Shown here: piece after piece, positions 16,591 through 25,687 of the stretch
Position numbering within the stretch: the first letter of the stretch is position 1
How the letters are laid out: every line of letters starts with the position of its first letter
DNA from: Pseudomonas taiwanensis DSM 21245
GTDB taxonomy: Bacteria > Pseudomonadota > Gammaproteobacteria > Pseudomonadales > Pseudomonadaceae
Assembly (NCBI RefSeq): GCF_000425785.1
Contig: NZ_AUEC01000025.1
Coordinates: 1 to 64,000, forward strand
Length of the DNA stretch: 64,000 nucleotides
Direction of reading: 5' to 3'
The notes under the pieces: model-generated
Databases searched by the model: none
What the model saw: the letters and a program-made list of their open reading frames with translations, nothing else
What the model was told of the DNA's origin: nothing
Program-made: the position numbers and the translations under genes

Positions 16591-17061
16591 TTATTTGAAC
16601 TTGGGCCCGGAGCGGGTATTCAACCCCTTGGCCAAGCGATCATACAGCACCACGTTCACCGTCGCCGCCAGGTTCATGCAACCCTCGGTCGGAATGTAGA
16701 TGGTCTCTTCGCACCACGCCCGAACATCGGCGCTCAGGCTGCCGTCTTCCGGGCCGAAGATGTAGATGGCGCGGTCGGGGTGGGTGTACTCGGGCAGGGG
16801 GCGGGCGCCTTCGACCAGCTCCACCGCCACGGGTGTGCACCCCAGCGGAATGATGCGCTGCAGGTCATCGATGCCGATCAATGGGATGTCGTAGTGCACT
16901 CGCTTGGTGTCGGTGACGAAGTCACGCGCGCGTTCATACCGCTTGCCCGTGTAGAACACCGAGTTGACGCCGTAGCAACCCGCTGCGCGCATCACCGAAC
17001 CTACGTTCTCCGCTGATTTGGGATTGAACAGGCCGATGCAGCTGTACCGTTTGTTTGCCAC
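16591..17061 (-). CDS. SpoU/TrmH family RNA 2'-O-methyltransferase
   Basis: A 156-residue SPOUT methyltransferase. Motif 1 is NPKSAENVGSVMRAAGCYG (residues about 13-31), motif 2 is IYIFGPEDGSLS (about 98-109), and motif 3 is EGCMNLAATVNVVLYDRL (about 126-143), forming the knotted SAM site. The length matches the short TrmL-like class, which methylates the tRNA wobble position, but the N-terminal wording is not decisive. It starts with GTG. It is convergent with the peptidase-like gene. Confidence 0.87.
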   Translation of the reverse strand: MANKRYSCIGLFNPKSAENVGSVMRAAGCYGVNSVFYTGKRYERARDFVTDTKRVHYDIPLIGIDDLQRIIPLGCTPVAVELVEGARPLPEYTHPDRAIYIFGPEDGSLSADVRAWCEETIYIPTEGCMNLAATVNVVLYDRLAKGLNTRSGPKFK

Positions 17062-17132
17062 GTGCCGGGGTCCTTCGCAAAAAAAGCGCGATTATACGGG
17101 CTACCCGGCGGCAGTGGGGGGCGAAACGACGT

Positions 17133-17504
17133 TCAGTCTTTCTTGAGCATGCCCGCCAACCCAGCGAATGGGTTGTGGGTGGCCTTGGCGATGCTTGGCG
17201 TGCTGGTCGACCCTTCGCTGAAATACTGCTGGTCGGTGTAGCGCGAGTGCTCGTTGTCGTGGCAGTACAGGCACAGCAGCTCCCAGTTCGAACCATCCTG
17301 GGGGTTGTTGTCGTGGTTGTGGTCGCGGTGGTGCACGGTCAGTTCGCTCAGGCGCTTGCCGGAGAACTCACGGGCGCAGCGGCCACACACATGCGGGTAC
17401 ATTTTCAGGGCTTTGTCGCGGTAGCCCATTTCTTTGTCGCGCTTGGCGTCGGCCAGGATGCGGTCGAGGCGGGCGGTGGCGGCGGAAGTGGAGGCCGAAC
17501 TCAT
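17133..17504 (-). CDS. yajD: HNH nuclease family protein YajD
   Basis: A 123-residue HNH-type protein. It has CGRCAREFSGKRL, then the HHRDHNHDNNPQDGSNWELL core and the second zinc pair in LCLYCHDNEHSRY; the paired CxxC motifs bind zinc. This is the usual YajD arrangement. The function is not established; a nuclease activity is inferred from fold only. The start at 17504 (MSSAST) is preferred to an in-frame ATG at 17531. Confidence 0.88.
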   Translation of the reverse strand: MSSASTSAATARLDRILADAKRDKEMGYRDKALKMYPHVCGRCAREFSGKRLSELTVHHRDHNHDNNPQDGSNWELLCLYCHDNEHSRYTDQQYFSEGSTSTPSIAKATHNPFAGLAGMLKKD

Positions 17505-17635
17505 GGTGTTTCCTTTGTCTTGATCAGGCAAATGACGGTTCTACTCTTGAGTCTAGCGCGCTTGCGGGGCCCTCGGACAGGCAAAAAGTGCCAGGAAGGC
17601 GTAGCCTGTAGATTGGTCCCGACAGGAGGTTGCAG

Positions 17636-17914
17636 ATGGTCCGTGCGATCCTCACCGCGCTGCTGCTCGCCGTGGTGCCAACAGTCGAAGCCGCGGGTAC
17701 GCCACCGCGGATCAACACACCCGTGCCTGGAGCGCCTGGCACGCCGACGCCAACGCCTTACCCGCAAATCACCCCGAGCACGCCGCCCAAGGCGAATGAC
17801 AGCCAGCCAGGTGGCCCGCTGTTGCCACCGATGCCGGTGCCTGGACCGCCCAAGGACCAGCCTTTGCCTGGGTTGCGCCCTGAACCGGTGAAACCACCGC
17901 CTGACGACGATTAA
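17636..17914 (+). CDS. Small proline-rich exported protein
   Basis: A 92-residue protein with a probable signal peptide (MVRAILTALLLAVVPTVEAAG) followed by a low-complexity chain in which about a third of residues are proline (TPTPTPYP, PGGPLLPPMPVPGPP). The composition suggests an extended periplasmic or surface segment. An AGGAG lies 8 bp before the ATG. Its stop codon overlaps the convergent cNMP-domain gene by 4 bp. I recognise no named family. Confidence 0.65.
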   Translation: MVRAILTALLLAVVPTVEAAGTPPRINTPVPGAPGTPTPTPYPQITPSTPPKANDSQPGGPLLPPMPVPGPPKDQPLPGLRPEPVKPPPDDD

Positions 17915-18378
17915 AGTGCCAGGCGTTGGCCATCCTGCATGCGCAGGCGTTTCGAAAGGGTCACGGCCAGCGCGCGGATGATCCGTGCGGCGATACGGGG
18001 TGCCTCATTGAGCATCTTTTCCAGCGAGTCCTTGCCCAGGGTCAACAGCAGGCAGTCGCTGGCGGCGATGCAGCTGGCCGAGCGCCGTTCGCCGTCGAGT
18101 ACGGCCATTTCACCGAAGGCGCGGCCCTTGCGCAGGGTGGCGATTTCGACCTGGGCACCCGTGCTGTCTGTCTTGCGCACCGAGACCACGCCCTGGTGCA
18201 GGATGCACATGAAGGTACCGGCGTCGCCTTCGTTGAAGATGGTATGGCCCTCACGGATTTCGGTCAGGCTGAAATAACCAGCGGCGGCCTGGAAGTCGCT
18301 GAGCTGCAGGTTGTCGAACTGGCCGCAGTCCATGAGCATGTCGCGGATTTCGGTGTTCAGAAGGGTTTGGTCGGGCAT
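17911..18378 (-). CDS. Cyclic nucleotide-binding (Crp-like) domain protein
   Basis: A 155-residue stand-alone cNMP-binding domain. The beta-roll reads EGHTIFNEGDAGTFMCILHQG and VVSVRK, and the phosphate-binding cassette is FGEMAVLDGERRSAS, with the Glu and Arg that contact a cyclic nucleotide. No helix-turn-helix follows, only the C-helix (IIRALAVTLSKRLRMQ). It may therefore sense a nucleotide and act through a partner. The start at 18378 (MPDQTLL) follows a GAGGAAGAA-type site. Confidence 0.85.
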   Translation of the reverse strand: MPDQTLLNTEIRDMLMDCGQFDNLQLSDFQAAAGYFSLTEIREGHTIFNEGDAGTFMCILHQGVVSVRKTDSTGAQVEIATLRKGRAFGEMAVLDGERRSASCIAASDCLLLTLGKDSLEKMLNEAPRIAARIIRALAVTLSKRLRMQDGQRLAL

Positions 18379-18495
18379 GTGTCGTTCTTCTTCGCGGCTG
18401 TTGTCCGAGAGCGTGGGGCACACCTTCTGGAGCCGGATTGCCGGCGTTAGGACCTTCAGGTGCGCTGCGCTGGGTATGACAACAAAAAACGCGAT

Positions 18496-20538
18496 TTACG
18501 CCACGCCCAGCTCATTCAACACGAACGCGTACTCCAAGGCCACGTCCTTGAGCCCTTGGTACCGACCGCTCATGCCGCCGTGCCCGGCGCCCATTTCGGT
18601 CTTGAGCAGCAGCAGGTTGTCGTCGGTCTTGCGCGTGCGCAGGCGTGCCACCCACTTGGCGGCCTCCCAGTACTGAACGCGGCTGTCATTGTAGCCGGCG
18701 ACCACCAGCATGGCCGGATAGGCCTGGGCCTTCACGTTTTCGTAGGGGGCGTAGGCCTTGATCCGCTCATACACCTCTGGCGCTTGCGGGTTACCCCATT
18801 CGTCGTACTCGGTGACGGTCAGCGGCAGGTCGGGGTCGAGCATGGTATTGAGAACGTCGACGAACGGCACTTCGGCTATGGCGCAGCGGAACAGCTCCGG
18901 GCGCAGGTTGAGCACGGCGCCGATCAGTAACCCACCAGCGCTGCCGCCGCTGATGGCCAGGCGATCGGCACAGGTCACGCCTTCGGCGATCAAGTGCTCG
19001 GCGCAGGCGATGAAGTCGTTGAAGGTATTCTGCTTGTGCTCCTGCTTGCCCGCGCGGTACCAAGCCTCACCCAGCTCGCCGCCGCCCCTGACGTGGGCGA
19101 TGGCGAAGGCTACGCCGCGCTCCAGCAGGCTCAGGCGGGCATGGGAGAACCATGGGTCGAGGCTCTCGCCATAGGCGCCGTAGCCGTACAGGTACAGTGG
19201 CACGACCTTGCCGGCATCCGTACGCCGGCGCACCAGGCTGATCGGCACACGGGTGCCGTCCTGGGCGATAGCCCACAAGCGTTCGCTCACGTAGTCGTCG
19301 GCGTCGAATGGCCCTAGCACCGGGGTTTGCTTGAGCACTTGCTGGGCACCGCTGGCCAGTTCCAGCTGGCGTACCTGGGCCGGGCGGTTGAGGGCCTCGT
19401 AGCGCAGGCGAATGCGGGGGCTGGAAAACTCCAGGCTGTCCTGCACATACAGGCTGTAGGCCGCATCGGGCAATTCGACACGGTACGGCTGCAGGCCCTG
19501 TGGACGAACCTCGATGATCGGCAAGCCGCCTTCGCGCAGGCTCAGGCTCAGGGCGCTGGCGTTCAGGCTCAGGCCTTCGAGCATGATTTCATCGCGATGC
19601 GGTACCAGCACCTGCCATTGCTGGCGGGTTGGTACCTGGCTGGCCGGTGCGTGGTACAGGGCAAAGTTGATGCCATCCTGGTTGGTGCGGATGAACCAGC
19701 GCCACTCACCGTCAAGCTGGCCGTGGTCCGGGAAGTACTCGTGGTCTTCCTGGCGCGGTGCCAGGCAGGTGAATTCGGCTTGCGGGGTGCTAGCGTCGAG
19801 CACCCAAGCCTCGCTGGTGGTCTTGCTGTTGAGCAGCAGCACCAGCTGCTGCTCGGAGCTGGAGCGGTAGCAGTGCAGGAAGAAGCGGCCATCGGTCTCT
19901 TCGAACACCGTCGCTGCCGAGGCCTCGCCGAGGGTGTGGCGGCGCAGGCGCCACGGGCGGTGGGTGTCGTCCAGCTCGGCGAAGAACAGCGTTTGGCTGT
20001 CGTTGGCCCAGGTCATGCTGCCGTCACAGTCGTCGAAGGGCAGGGTGGTGACGCTCTCGTCGGCCAGGTCCTTGACGTACAGCGTGTAGATTTCGTCGCC
20101 GCTGGTATCCAGGCTGTAGGCCAGCAAGCGGTGGTCGGGGCTGACGTTGAACGCGCCCAGCGACAGGAAGCCGCCATTGGCCAGGGCGTTGGGGTCCAGC
20201 AGCAGCTGCTCGCGGCTTTCATCGACGGTGTTGGCGTCGTCCGCCGGGCGCGGGCAGCGATAGTGCCTGGGGTATTCGTCGCCCGCCGTGGTGCGGGTGT
20301 AGTACAGGTACGGGCCCCAGGGCGAGGGCAGCGACAGGTCGGTTTCCTGGATACGGCCCCTGATCTCCTCGAACAGCTGCTCGCGCAAGGGCGCCTGGTC
20401 GGCCAGGCAGGCTTGCTGGTAGGTGTTTTCCGCTTGCAGGTAGGCCAGTACTTCAGGGGTGTCGCGTTGTTGCAGCCAGGCGTAGGGGTCGGTTGCCGAG
20501 TCTTGGCGGGCGATGGGGGGCTGAGGTTTGCTGGGCAT
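18496..20538 (-). CDS. ptrB: Oligopeptidase B (S9 prolyl oligopeptidase family)
   Basis: A 680-residue serine peptidase that cleaves short peptides after basic residues, usually cytoplasmic. The N-terminal 400 residues form the beta-propeller. The catalytic domain has the Ser in AISGGSAGGLLIGAVLN, the Asp in AGYNDSRVQYWEA and the His in GAGHGGMSGRYQ. The GEAWYRAGK and DFIACAEHLI stretches are typical of oligopeptidase B. The length agrees with the family. A REP hairpin lies just upstream of the start. Confidence 0.93.
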   Translation of the reverse strand: MPSKPQPPIARQDSATDPYAWLQQRDTPEVLAYLQAENTYQQACLADQAPLREQLFEEIRGRIQETDLSLPSPWGPYLYYTRTTAGDEYPRHYRCPRPADDANTVDESREQLLLDPNALANGGFLSLGAFNVSPDHRLLAYSLDTSGDEIYTLYVKDLADESVTTLPFDDCDGSMTWANDSQTLFFAELDDTHRPWRLRRHTLGEASAATVFEETDGRFFLHCYRSSSEQQLVLLLNSKTTSEAWVLDASTPQAEFTCLAPRQEDHEYFPDHGQLDGEWRWFIRTNQDGINFALYHAPASQVPTRQQWQVLVPHRDEIMLEGLSLNASALSLSLREGGLPIIEVRPQGLQPYRVELPDAAYSLYVQDSLEFSSPRIRLRYEALNRPAQVRQLELASGAQQVLKQTPVLGPFDADDYVSERLWAIAQDGTRVPISLVRRRTDAGKVVPLYLYGYGAYGESLDPWFSHARLSLLERGVAFAIAHVRGGGELGEAWYRAGKQEHKQNTFNDFIACAEHLIAEGVTCADRLAISGGSAGGLLIGAVLNLRPELFRCAIAEVPFVDVLNTMLDPDLPLTVTEYDEWGNPQAPEVYERIKAYAPYENVKAQAYPAMLVVAGYNDSRVQYWEAAKWVARLRTRKTDDNLLLLKTEMGAGHGGMSGRYQGLKDVALEYAFVLNELGVA

Positions 20539-20576
20539 CGGGGATCTCTTGGCTGGGGGCTGTCGGTGCGCGTACC

Positions 20577-20616
20577 TGCCCCCTCGCGGGGAAACCCGCG
20601 AAGAGGCCCTAACAGG
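20577..20616. repeat. P. putida-type REP element
   Basis: CGCGGG (20585-20590) and CCCGCG (20595-20600) surround GAAA, followed by AAGAGGCCCTAACAGG. This is close to the 35-bp REP consensus I recall for P. putida (inverted relative to the + strand). It lies between the divergent ptrB and membrane-protein genes. Confidence 0.65.
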
Positions 20617-20696
20617 CTAGCGCTGTCGCCGGGGGGCGCCTGCGCCCTGAAAAGTGTTTATCATAGGCATCTCTTTGCCTGGCTTGCACGATCACC

Positions 20697-21194
20697 ATGA
20701 CCGAGAACGACTATACCCTCGCCTGGGGCCTCTACGCCCTTGCCGCCCTGGGCTGCCTGCTGGTGGGCTTCAAACTCACCGGCTGGATGTGGCGCTGGCT
20801 GCGTGAACCGCTGCGGGTGATCCTGGCGGTGCTGCTGCTGACCCCAACCATCGTAGACCCGGTCAAGGAAAGCTTCGCCCCGGCCATCGCCATCACCACC
20901 CTGGACGTTGCCTTCAAGGTGGGCAACAACGCCTGGCGCGCGGTCTCCGATTTCGCTCTGTACGGCATGATCGCCTTCGCGCTGTATGCACTGTTCGTGC
21001 TGGTCCGCTGGCCGCTGGAAAAACGCGCCCGCGAGCGCCGTGCGAATGCCGAGGCTACCGCCAAGCGTCAGGCAGCCGAGGATGAGCAGGTCGCGTCCGA
21101 GTCCGCCTTCGGTGCCGACCGCCGCGACCGCTACCGCGACGACCCGGCGCCAACGCCGATGACCGGCCGTGGCCGGGTAGAACCGCGCTTGTAA
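20697..21194 (+). CDS. Small inner-membrane protein
   Basis: A 165-residue protein with about three hydrophobic helices (residues about 8-28, 37-55 and 85-105) and a long hydrophilic, highly charged C-terminal tail from about residue 110 (KRARERRANAEATAKRQAAE). I recognise no functional family. It is followed 14 bp later by the glutamine amidotransferase gene and then DUF2937, all on the + strand, so the three probably form an operon. Confidence 0.8.
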   Translation: MTENDYTLAWGLYALAALGCLLVGFKLTGWMWRWLREPLRVILAVLLLTPTIVDPVKESFAPAIAITTLDVAFKVGNNAWRAVSDFALYGMIAFALYALFVLVRWPLEKRARERRANAEATAKRQAAEDEQVASESAFGADRRDRYRDDPAPTPMTGRGRVEPRL

Positions 21195-21208
21195 ACGGAG
21201 CGACGAGC

Positions 21209-21982
21209 ATGTGTGAACTGCTGGGCATGAGTGCCAACGTCCCTACCGACATCGTCTTCAGCTTTACCGGCCTGATGCAACGGGGCGGGCGTACCGGCCC
21301 GCACCGTGATGGCTGGGGCATCGGGTTTTACGAAGGCCGTGGCCTGCGGCTGTTCCAGGACCCGGCGGCGAGTAGCGAATCGGAAGTCGCCAACCTGGTG
21401 CAGCGCTACCCGATCAAGAGCGAAGTGGTCATCGGCCACATCCGCCAGGCCAACGTCGGCCGGGTCTGCCTGTCCAACACCCATCCGTTCGTCCGTGAAA
21501 TGTGGGGGCGCAACTGGTGCTTCGCACACAACGGCCAGCTGGGCGACTTCAAGGGCGAGGCGACGTTCTACCGGCCCGTGGGCGACACCGACAGCGAAGC
21601 GGCCTTCTGCGACCTGCTCAACCGCATCCGTGCGGCTTTCCCCGAGCCTGTGGAGGTGGAGCAGTTGCTGCCGGTGCTGGTGGAGGCCTGTGCCGGTTAC
21701 CGTGGCAAGGGCGTGTTCAATTGCCTGCTCAGCGACGGCGACTGGCTGTTCTGCTTCTGTTCGACCAAGCTGGTACACATTACCCGTCGCGCGCCATTCG
21801 GTGCCGCGCGTTTGAAGGATGTCGACCTGATCGTCGATTTTCACACCGAAACCACCCCCAACGACGTGGTCACGGTGATCGCCACCGAAGCGCTCACCGA
21901 AAACGAAACCTGGAACCGCTACGAGCCGGGCCAGTGGGCGTTGTGGCGGCACGGAGAGTGCGTTTCCCACGGCCAGAGCTAA
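21209..21982 (+). CDS. Class II glutamine amidotransferase (YafJ-like)
   Basis: A 257-residue Ntn-fold glutaminase-type protein. The catalytic Cys is residue 2 (MCELLGMS), exposed after Met removal. GPHRDGWGIGFYEGRG and HIRQANVGRVCLSNTHPF are the oxyanion and glutamine-binding regions, and WCFAHNGQLGDF completes the pocket. No synthase domain is attached, so the ammonia acceptor is unknown. It stands between two small membrane-protein genes with gaps of 14 and 9 bp. Confidence 0.88.
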   Translation: MCELLGMSANVPTDIVFSFTGLMQRGGRTGPHRDGWGIGFYEGRGLRLFQDPAASSESEVANLVQRYPIKSEVVIGHIRQANVGRVCLSNTHPFVREMWGRNWCFAHNGQLGDFKGEATFYRPVGDTDSEAAFCDLLNRIRAAFPEPVEVEQLLPVLVEACAGYRGKGVFNCLLSDGDWLFCFCSTKLVHITRRAPFGAARLKDVDLIVDFHTETTPNDVVTVIATEALTENETWNRYEPGQWALWRHGECVSHGQS

Positions 21983-21991
21983 GGACGCTGC

Positions 21992-22513
21992 ATGTTCAGA
22001 AGTTATCTGCGGTTGCTGCTGTTCACGTTCGGCCTGCTGGCCGGTATCCAGGTTCCGGGGCTGGTCAAGGACTACACCCAGCGGGTCGAGGCGCACCTGT
22101 TCGAGTCGCGCCAGGCACTCGACGGTTTCAAGCAGACGGCCGAGCGGTTCTTCAACGGTGACCTGCAGGCATTGCTCAAGCACTATCGCGGCAGCGACGA
22201 CCCGGTGTTCAACAGCGATGCCAACAGCATCGAGAGCCTGTTGATTCGCAACCAGTTGCTCGAGGATGAATGGCAGGCGTTGCAAGGCTCGTGGGTGAGC
22301 CGCACCTGGCATGTGCTGGTGCAGCCAGAGCCACAACTGCGCGAGGAGACGCTCAAGGGCTACAGCTACCAGCTTCTGCTGGTGCCTGAAGCGATTGGCT
22401 GGGGGATCGGCACTGGATTCGTGCTGGCGTTTGCCGTCGAGAGCCTGCTGGTGCTGCTTGGCTGGGTGATTCTGGGTGGACGGCGCAAGGCAGTCAAAGA
22501 GAGCTGGCGCTAG
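21992..22513 (+). CDS. DUF2937 family membrane protein
   Basis: A 173-residue protein of the DUF2937 type. An N-terminal hydrophobic helix (residues about 7-25) is followed by a soluble helical region containing YTQRVEAHLFESRQALDGF and a C-terminal helix (about 145-167). The arrangement suggests two membrane anchors around a periplasmic coiled segment. The function is unknown. It is the last gene of the probable three-gene operon starting at 20697. Confidence 0.8.
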   Translation: MFRSYLRLLLFTFGLLAGIQVPGLVKDYTQRVEAHLFESRQALDGFKQTAERFFNGDLQALLKHYRGSDDPVFNSDANSIESLLIRNQLLEDEWQALQGSWVSRTWHVLVQPEPQLREETLKGYSYQLLLVPEAIGWGIGTGFVLAFAVESLLVLLGWVILGGRRKAVKESWR

Positions 22514-22573
22514 TCGATTGTCGCCAGCGCCTGCAACGCACCCGCTACAGGGGCGTCCTGGGCGACAAGACCG

Positions 22574-23485
22574 TCAGACCAGCACGATCCGCTGGCCGCC
22601 GACATCCCGCGCATAGCCCTCCAGCACTTGCCTGCACACCCTGACCACTTCGTCGACCAAGGCCACCCCGGTCTGCCACGCCACCACCAGTTCCAGGCTC
22701 GGCGGCGGTTGCAGGCCTTCGATCAACACCAGCTCGCCGCGACTCAGTTCCGCATCCACCAGCGCAGGCGGCAGCGCACCAATACCAAAGCCGTCACGCA
22801 ATAGCCGGGTAATCGCCGCCACCGAGTTCACGCAGTTCAACCGGGGCATCTCGCACCCCGCGCCCTGGAGGAGGCTGAGCACTTCCTGATGTGGCCGCGA
22901 ATTTCTGGAAAACGTGACGATCCGTTCGCGTCCCAGTTCGGCGAGCGAGGCGTATTCGCGGTGGTGGCTGGAGCCTGTGGCCACCACCCAGCCCATCGGG
23001 TAACGGGCCAGGTCCAGGCTGCGAATCGACTGCTCGCGCAGCAGGTCGGTCTGCAGAATCACGTCGAGAAAGCCCTTTTGCAGCTGTTCGCGCAGGTTCA
23101 GCGCGGTGTCGGCCACCAGTTCGATTTCCACGTGCGGATAGCGCTCGGTCAGCTCGGCCACCAGCGCGCTCATCCAGGTGTGGATCACCGTGTCCATCAC
23201 CCCGATGCGAATGCGTCCGACCTTGGTCCGGTCGCTGTCCAGCGACTGTTTCATCGCTTTGGCGGTATCGAGCATGTGCTCGGCGTACTCCAGCACCTTG
23301 CTGCCTTCCGGTGTGAGGCTGACGCCCCGCGAGTCGCGCAGCAGCAGCTTAACCCCAAGGTCCGCCTCCAGCGCGGCGATACGGCTGGAGACCGAGGCCT
23401 GGGTGGTGAACAGCTTGTCCGCGGTGAGGCGGAAGCTCTTGAGCCGCGCGACCCAGACGAAGGTTTCGAGGAAACGGAGGTTCAT
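22574..23485 (-). CDS. LysR family transcriptional regulator
   Basis: A 303-residue LysR-type regulator starting MNLRFLETFVWVARLKSF, with the helix-turn-helix TADKLFTTQASVSSRIAALE at residues about 21-40. The effector domain begins near residue 92 (GRIRIGVMDTVIHTW). It is divergent from the MFS gene at 23615 across 129 bp, and pxpABC follows that gene. It is therefore the probable regulator of 5-oxoproline uptake and hydrolysis, with 5-oxoproline or glutamate as a candidate effector (inference). Confidence 0.9.
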   Translation of the reverse strand: MNLRFLETFVWVARLKSFRLTADKLFTTQASVSSRIAALEADLGVKLLLRDSRGVSLTPEGSKVLEYAEHMLDTAKAMKQSLDSDRTKVGRIRIGVMDTVIHTWMSALVAELTERYPHVEIELVADTALNLREQLQKGFLDVILQTDLLREQSIRSLDLARYPMGWVVATGSSHHREYASLAELGRERIVTFSRNSRPHQEVLSLLQGAGCEMPRLNCVNSVAAITRLLRDGFGIGALPPALVDAELSRGELVLIEGLQPPPSLELVVAWQTGVALVDEVVRVCRQVLEGYARDVGGQRIVLV

Positions 23486-23614
23486 GATCAGTTTTTCTTG
23501 TTCCAGACCGGCGGTTTTTCTCGTTGGACTCAAGCCGCACGGCCTCTGAACAATGGTGACAGGCCGCGACGCCAGACGTCGTCCATAAAACAATACCAAC
23601 AAGCCGAGGCAAGC

Positions 23615-24898
23615 ATGAACCCATCCGGCGTGCAACAGGTGTCTTCCCCCAGCTCGACCGGGCCATTGGCCTGGTATCGCGACATCGACAAACAGCAACG
23701 ACGCACCTTCTGGAGCTGCAAGATTGGCTATGGCCTGGATGGCATGGACACGCAGATGCTCAGCTTCGTCATTCCCACGCTGATCCTGATGTGGGGCATC
23801 AGCACCACCGAGGCCGGGCTGATTCATACCAGCACCCTGATCGCCTCAGCCATTGGCGGGTGGATCGCCGGTATTCTCTCCGACCGCATCGGTCGCGTGC
23901 GCACCTTGCAACTGACGGTGCTGTGGTTTGCCTTCTTCACCTTCCTGTGCGGCTTCGCCCAGAACTACGAGCAGTTGCTGATTGCCCGTACCTTGATGGG
24001 CTTCGGTTTCGGTGGCGAGTGGACCGCTGGCGCGGTGCTGATCGGCGAAGTGATCCGCGCCCAGGACCGTGGCAAGGCGGTGGGCATGGTGCAATCCGGC
24101 TGGGCCATCGGCTGGGGGCTCACGGCGATTTTGTACGCGCTGCTGTTCTCCTGGCTGCCGGCGGAGCAAGCCTGGCGGGCGTTGTTCCTGCTGGGGCTGG
24201 TGCCGGCGGTGTTCGTGATCTTCGTCCGTCGTCTGGTCAAGGACCCGGAGGTCTATCGTGCGGCCAAGGCGGTGGAAAAGGCCGAGGCGCCTGCGCATTT
24301 CTACGAGATCTTCGCCCCCGGCATGCTCTGGACCACCGTGCGAGCCTCCCTGCTGACCACTGGCGCCCTGGGCGGCTACTACGCCATTACCTCCTGGCTG
24401 CCGACGTTCCTCAAGAACGAGCGCGGCCTGAGCGTGCTGGGCACGGGCGGTTACCTGGCCATGGTGATCGTTGGCTCGTACGTGGGCTATGTGGTCAGTG
24501 CATACCTGTCCGATCTGCTGGGGCGCAAGAAGAACTTCATCCTGTTCGCCGTGGGTTCGTTCGTCATCGTGCTGCTGTACACGCAGATGCCGGTCAGCGA
24601 TGGCGTGATGTTGTGGTTGGGCTTCCCACTGGGCTTCTTCGCCTCGGGCATCTTCAGCGGCATGGGGGCGTTCCTGACCGAACTGTTCCCCACGCGTATC
24701 CGGGGATCGGGGCAGGGTTTTTGCTACAACATCGGCAAGGTGATCGCCGCGCTGTTCCCGTTGATGATCGGGCTGCTCGGCCAGAAGGTGCCCTTGGGGC
24801 TGGGCATTGGCGTGTTTTCCGCAGTTTCGTACGGCGTGGTGATCCTGGCGGCGCTGAGCCTGCCGGAAACCCGCGGCAAACAGCTTCAGGCACGTTAA
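23615..24898 (+). CDS. MFS transporter, sugar/aromatic acid:H+ symporter type
   Basis: A 427-residue twelve-helix major-facilitator protein. Signatures are GYGLDGMDTQMLSFVIPTLI (helix 1), GILSDRIGRVRTLQ (loop 2-3), the R-TLMGFGFGGEWTAGAVL stretch (helix 4) and AYLSDLLGRKKNF (loop 8-9). The wording is of the NanT/AAHS kind that moves organic acids with protons. pxpA begins 9 bp after its stop codon, so the substrate is plausibly 5-oxoproline or a related lactam acid. This is an inference from context. Confidence 0.9.
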   Translation: MNPSGVQQVSSPSSTGPLAWYRDIDKQQRRTFWSCKIGYGLDGMDTQMLSFVIPTLILMWGISTTEAGLIHTSTLIASAIGGWIAGILSDRIGRVRTLQLTVLWFAFFTFLCGFAQNYEQLLIARTLMGFGFGGEWTAGAVLIGEVIRAQDRGKAVGMVQSGWAIGWGLTAILYALLFSWLPAEQAWRALFLLGLVPAVFVIFVRRLVKDPEVYRAAKAVEKAEAPAHFYEIFAPGMLWTTVRASLLTTGALGGYYAITSWLPTFLKNERGLSVLGTGGYLAMVIVGSYVGYVVSAYLSDLLGRKKNFILFAVGSFVIVLLYTQMPVSDGVMLWLGFPLGFFASGIFSGMGAFLTELFPTRIRGSGQGFCYNIGKVIAALFPLMIGLLGQKVPLGLGIGVFSAVSYGVVILAALSLPETRGKQLQAR

Positions 24899-24907
24899 GG
24901 TAGGCAT

Positions 24908-25687
24908 ATGAACATCGACACGGGAGCACGCAAGGTGAAACGCCTGCTACTCAATTGCGACATGGGTGAGAGTTTCGGCAACTGGCGCATGGGCCTGGAC
25001 GCTGACGTCATGCCTTACATCGACTGCGCCAACATTGCCTGTGGTTACCATGCCGGTGACCCGAGCATCATGCGCCGTACCGTGGCCATGGCGCTGGATC
25101 ACGGAGTGACCATCGGTGCCCATCCGGCCTATCCAGACCTGGTTGGCTTCGGTCGCCGGTCGATGGCCTGCAGCAACGAGGAAATCCGCGATCTGTTGCA
25201 TTACCAGATCGGTGCGCTGGACGGCATCTGCAGGGTGCTTGGCGGCCGGGTGGCTTACGTGAAGCCCCATGGTGCGCTGTACAACGACATGATGGCCGAC
25301 CCAATCAAGCTGCGCACCGTACTCGAAGCCGTGGCGGCCTATGACGCCGGTTTGCCAGTGATGCTGATGGCCACCGCCGACGACAGCGCGGCCCAGGCGC
25401 TGGGTGATGAAATTGGCGTGCCGCTGTGGTTCGAGGCGTTCGCTGACCGCGCCTACACAGCCAGTGGGCATCTGGTCTCCCGCCGCTTGCCGGGCGCTGT
25501 TCACCACGACCCGGCGCTGGTGGTCGAACAGGCCCTGCACCTGGCCCATGGCGAGGCCCTGGTCGCCAGCGATGGCAGCGCGCTGCGCCTGAACGCCAGC
25601 ACCCTCTGCGTGCACGGCGACAACGACAGCTCCGTGGCCGCCGTGCGCCAGATTCGCCAAGCCCTCGATGCGCTGGAGCGCGCATGA
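24908..25687 (+). CDS. pxpA: 5-oxoprolinase subunit PxpA (LamB/YcsF family)
   Basis: A 259-residue PxpA homologue. PxpA, PxpB and PxpC together hydrolyse 5-oxo-L-proline to glutamate with ATP. The family core is [16 protein letters not shown] near residue 14, with [10 protein letters not shown] and [15 protein letters not shown] downstream; [11 protein letters not shown] (about 118) and [17 protein letters not shown] are also typical. A shorter start a few codons downstream (before KRLLLNCD) cannot be excluded. It is translationally coupled to pxpB by a 4-bp overlap. Confidence 0.93.
   Translation: MNIDTGARKVKRLLLNCDMGESFGNWRMGLDADVMPYIDCANIACGYHAGDPSIMRRTVAMALDHGVTIGAHPAYPDLVGFGRRSMACSNEEIRDLLHYQIGALDGICRVLGGRVAYVKPHGALYNDMMADPIKLRTVLEAVAAYDAGLPVMLMATADDSAAQALGDEIGVPLWFEAFADRAYTASGHLVSRRLPGAVHHDPALVVEQALHLAHGEALVASDGSALRLNASTLCVHGDNDSSVAAVRQIRQALDALERA

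Noticed and set aside
17636..17914. Proline-rich protein as a TonB-like energy transducer
   Set aside because: It has a cleavable-looking signal and no C-terminal TonB domain; only composition is shared.
19327..20700. A 457-codon open frame on the plus strand
   Set aside because: It is antisense to ptrB, which has a complete Ser-Asp-His triad. The antisense product is low in recognisable structure.
22889..23614. N-terminal extension of the MFS protein by about 240 codons
   Set aside because: The extension is antisense to the LysR gene and does not look like an MFS N-terminus. The start at 23615 gives a normal length.
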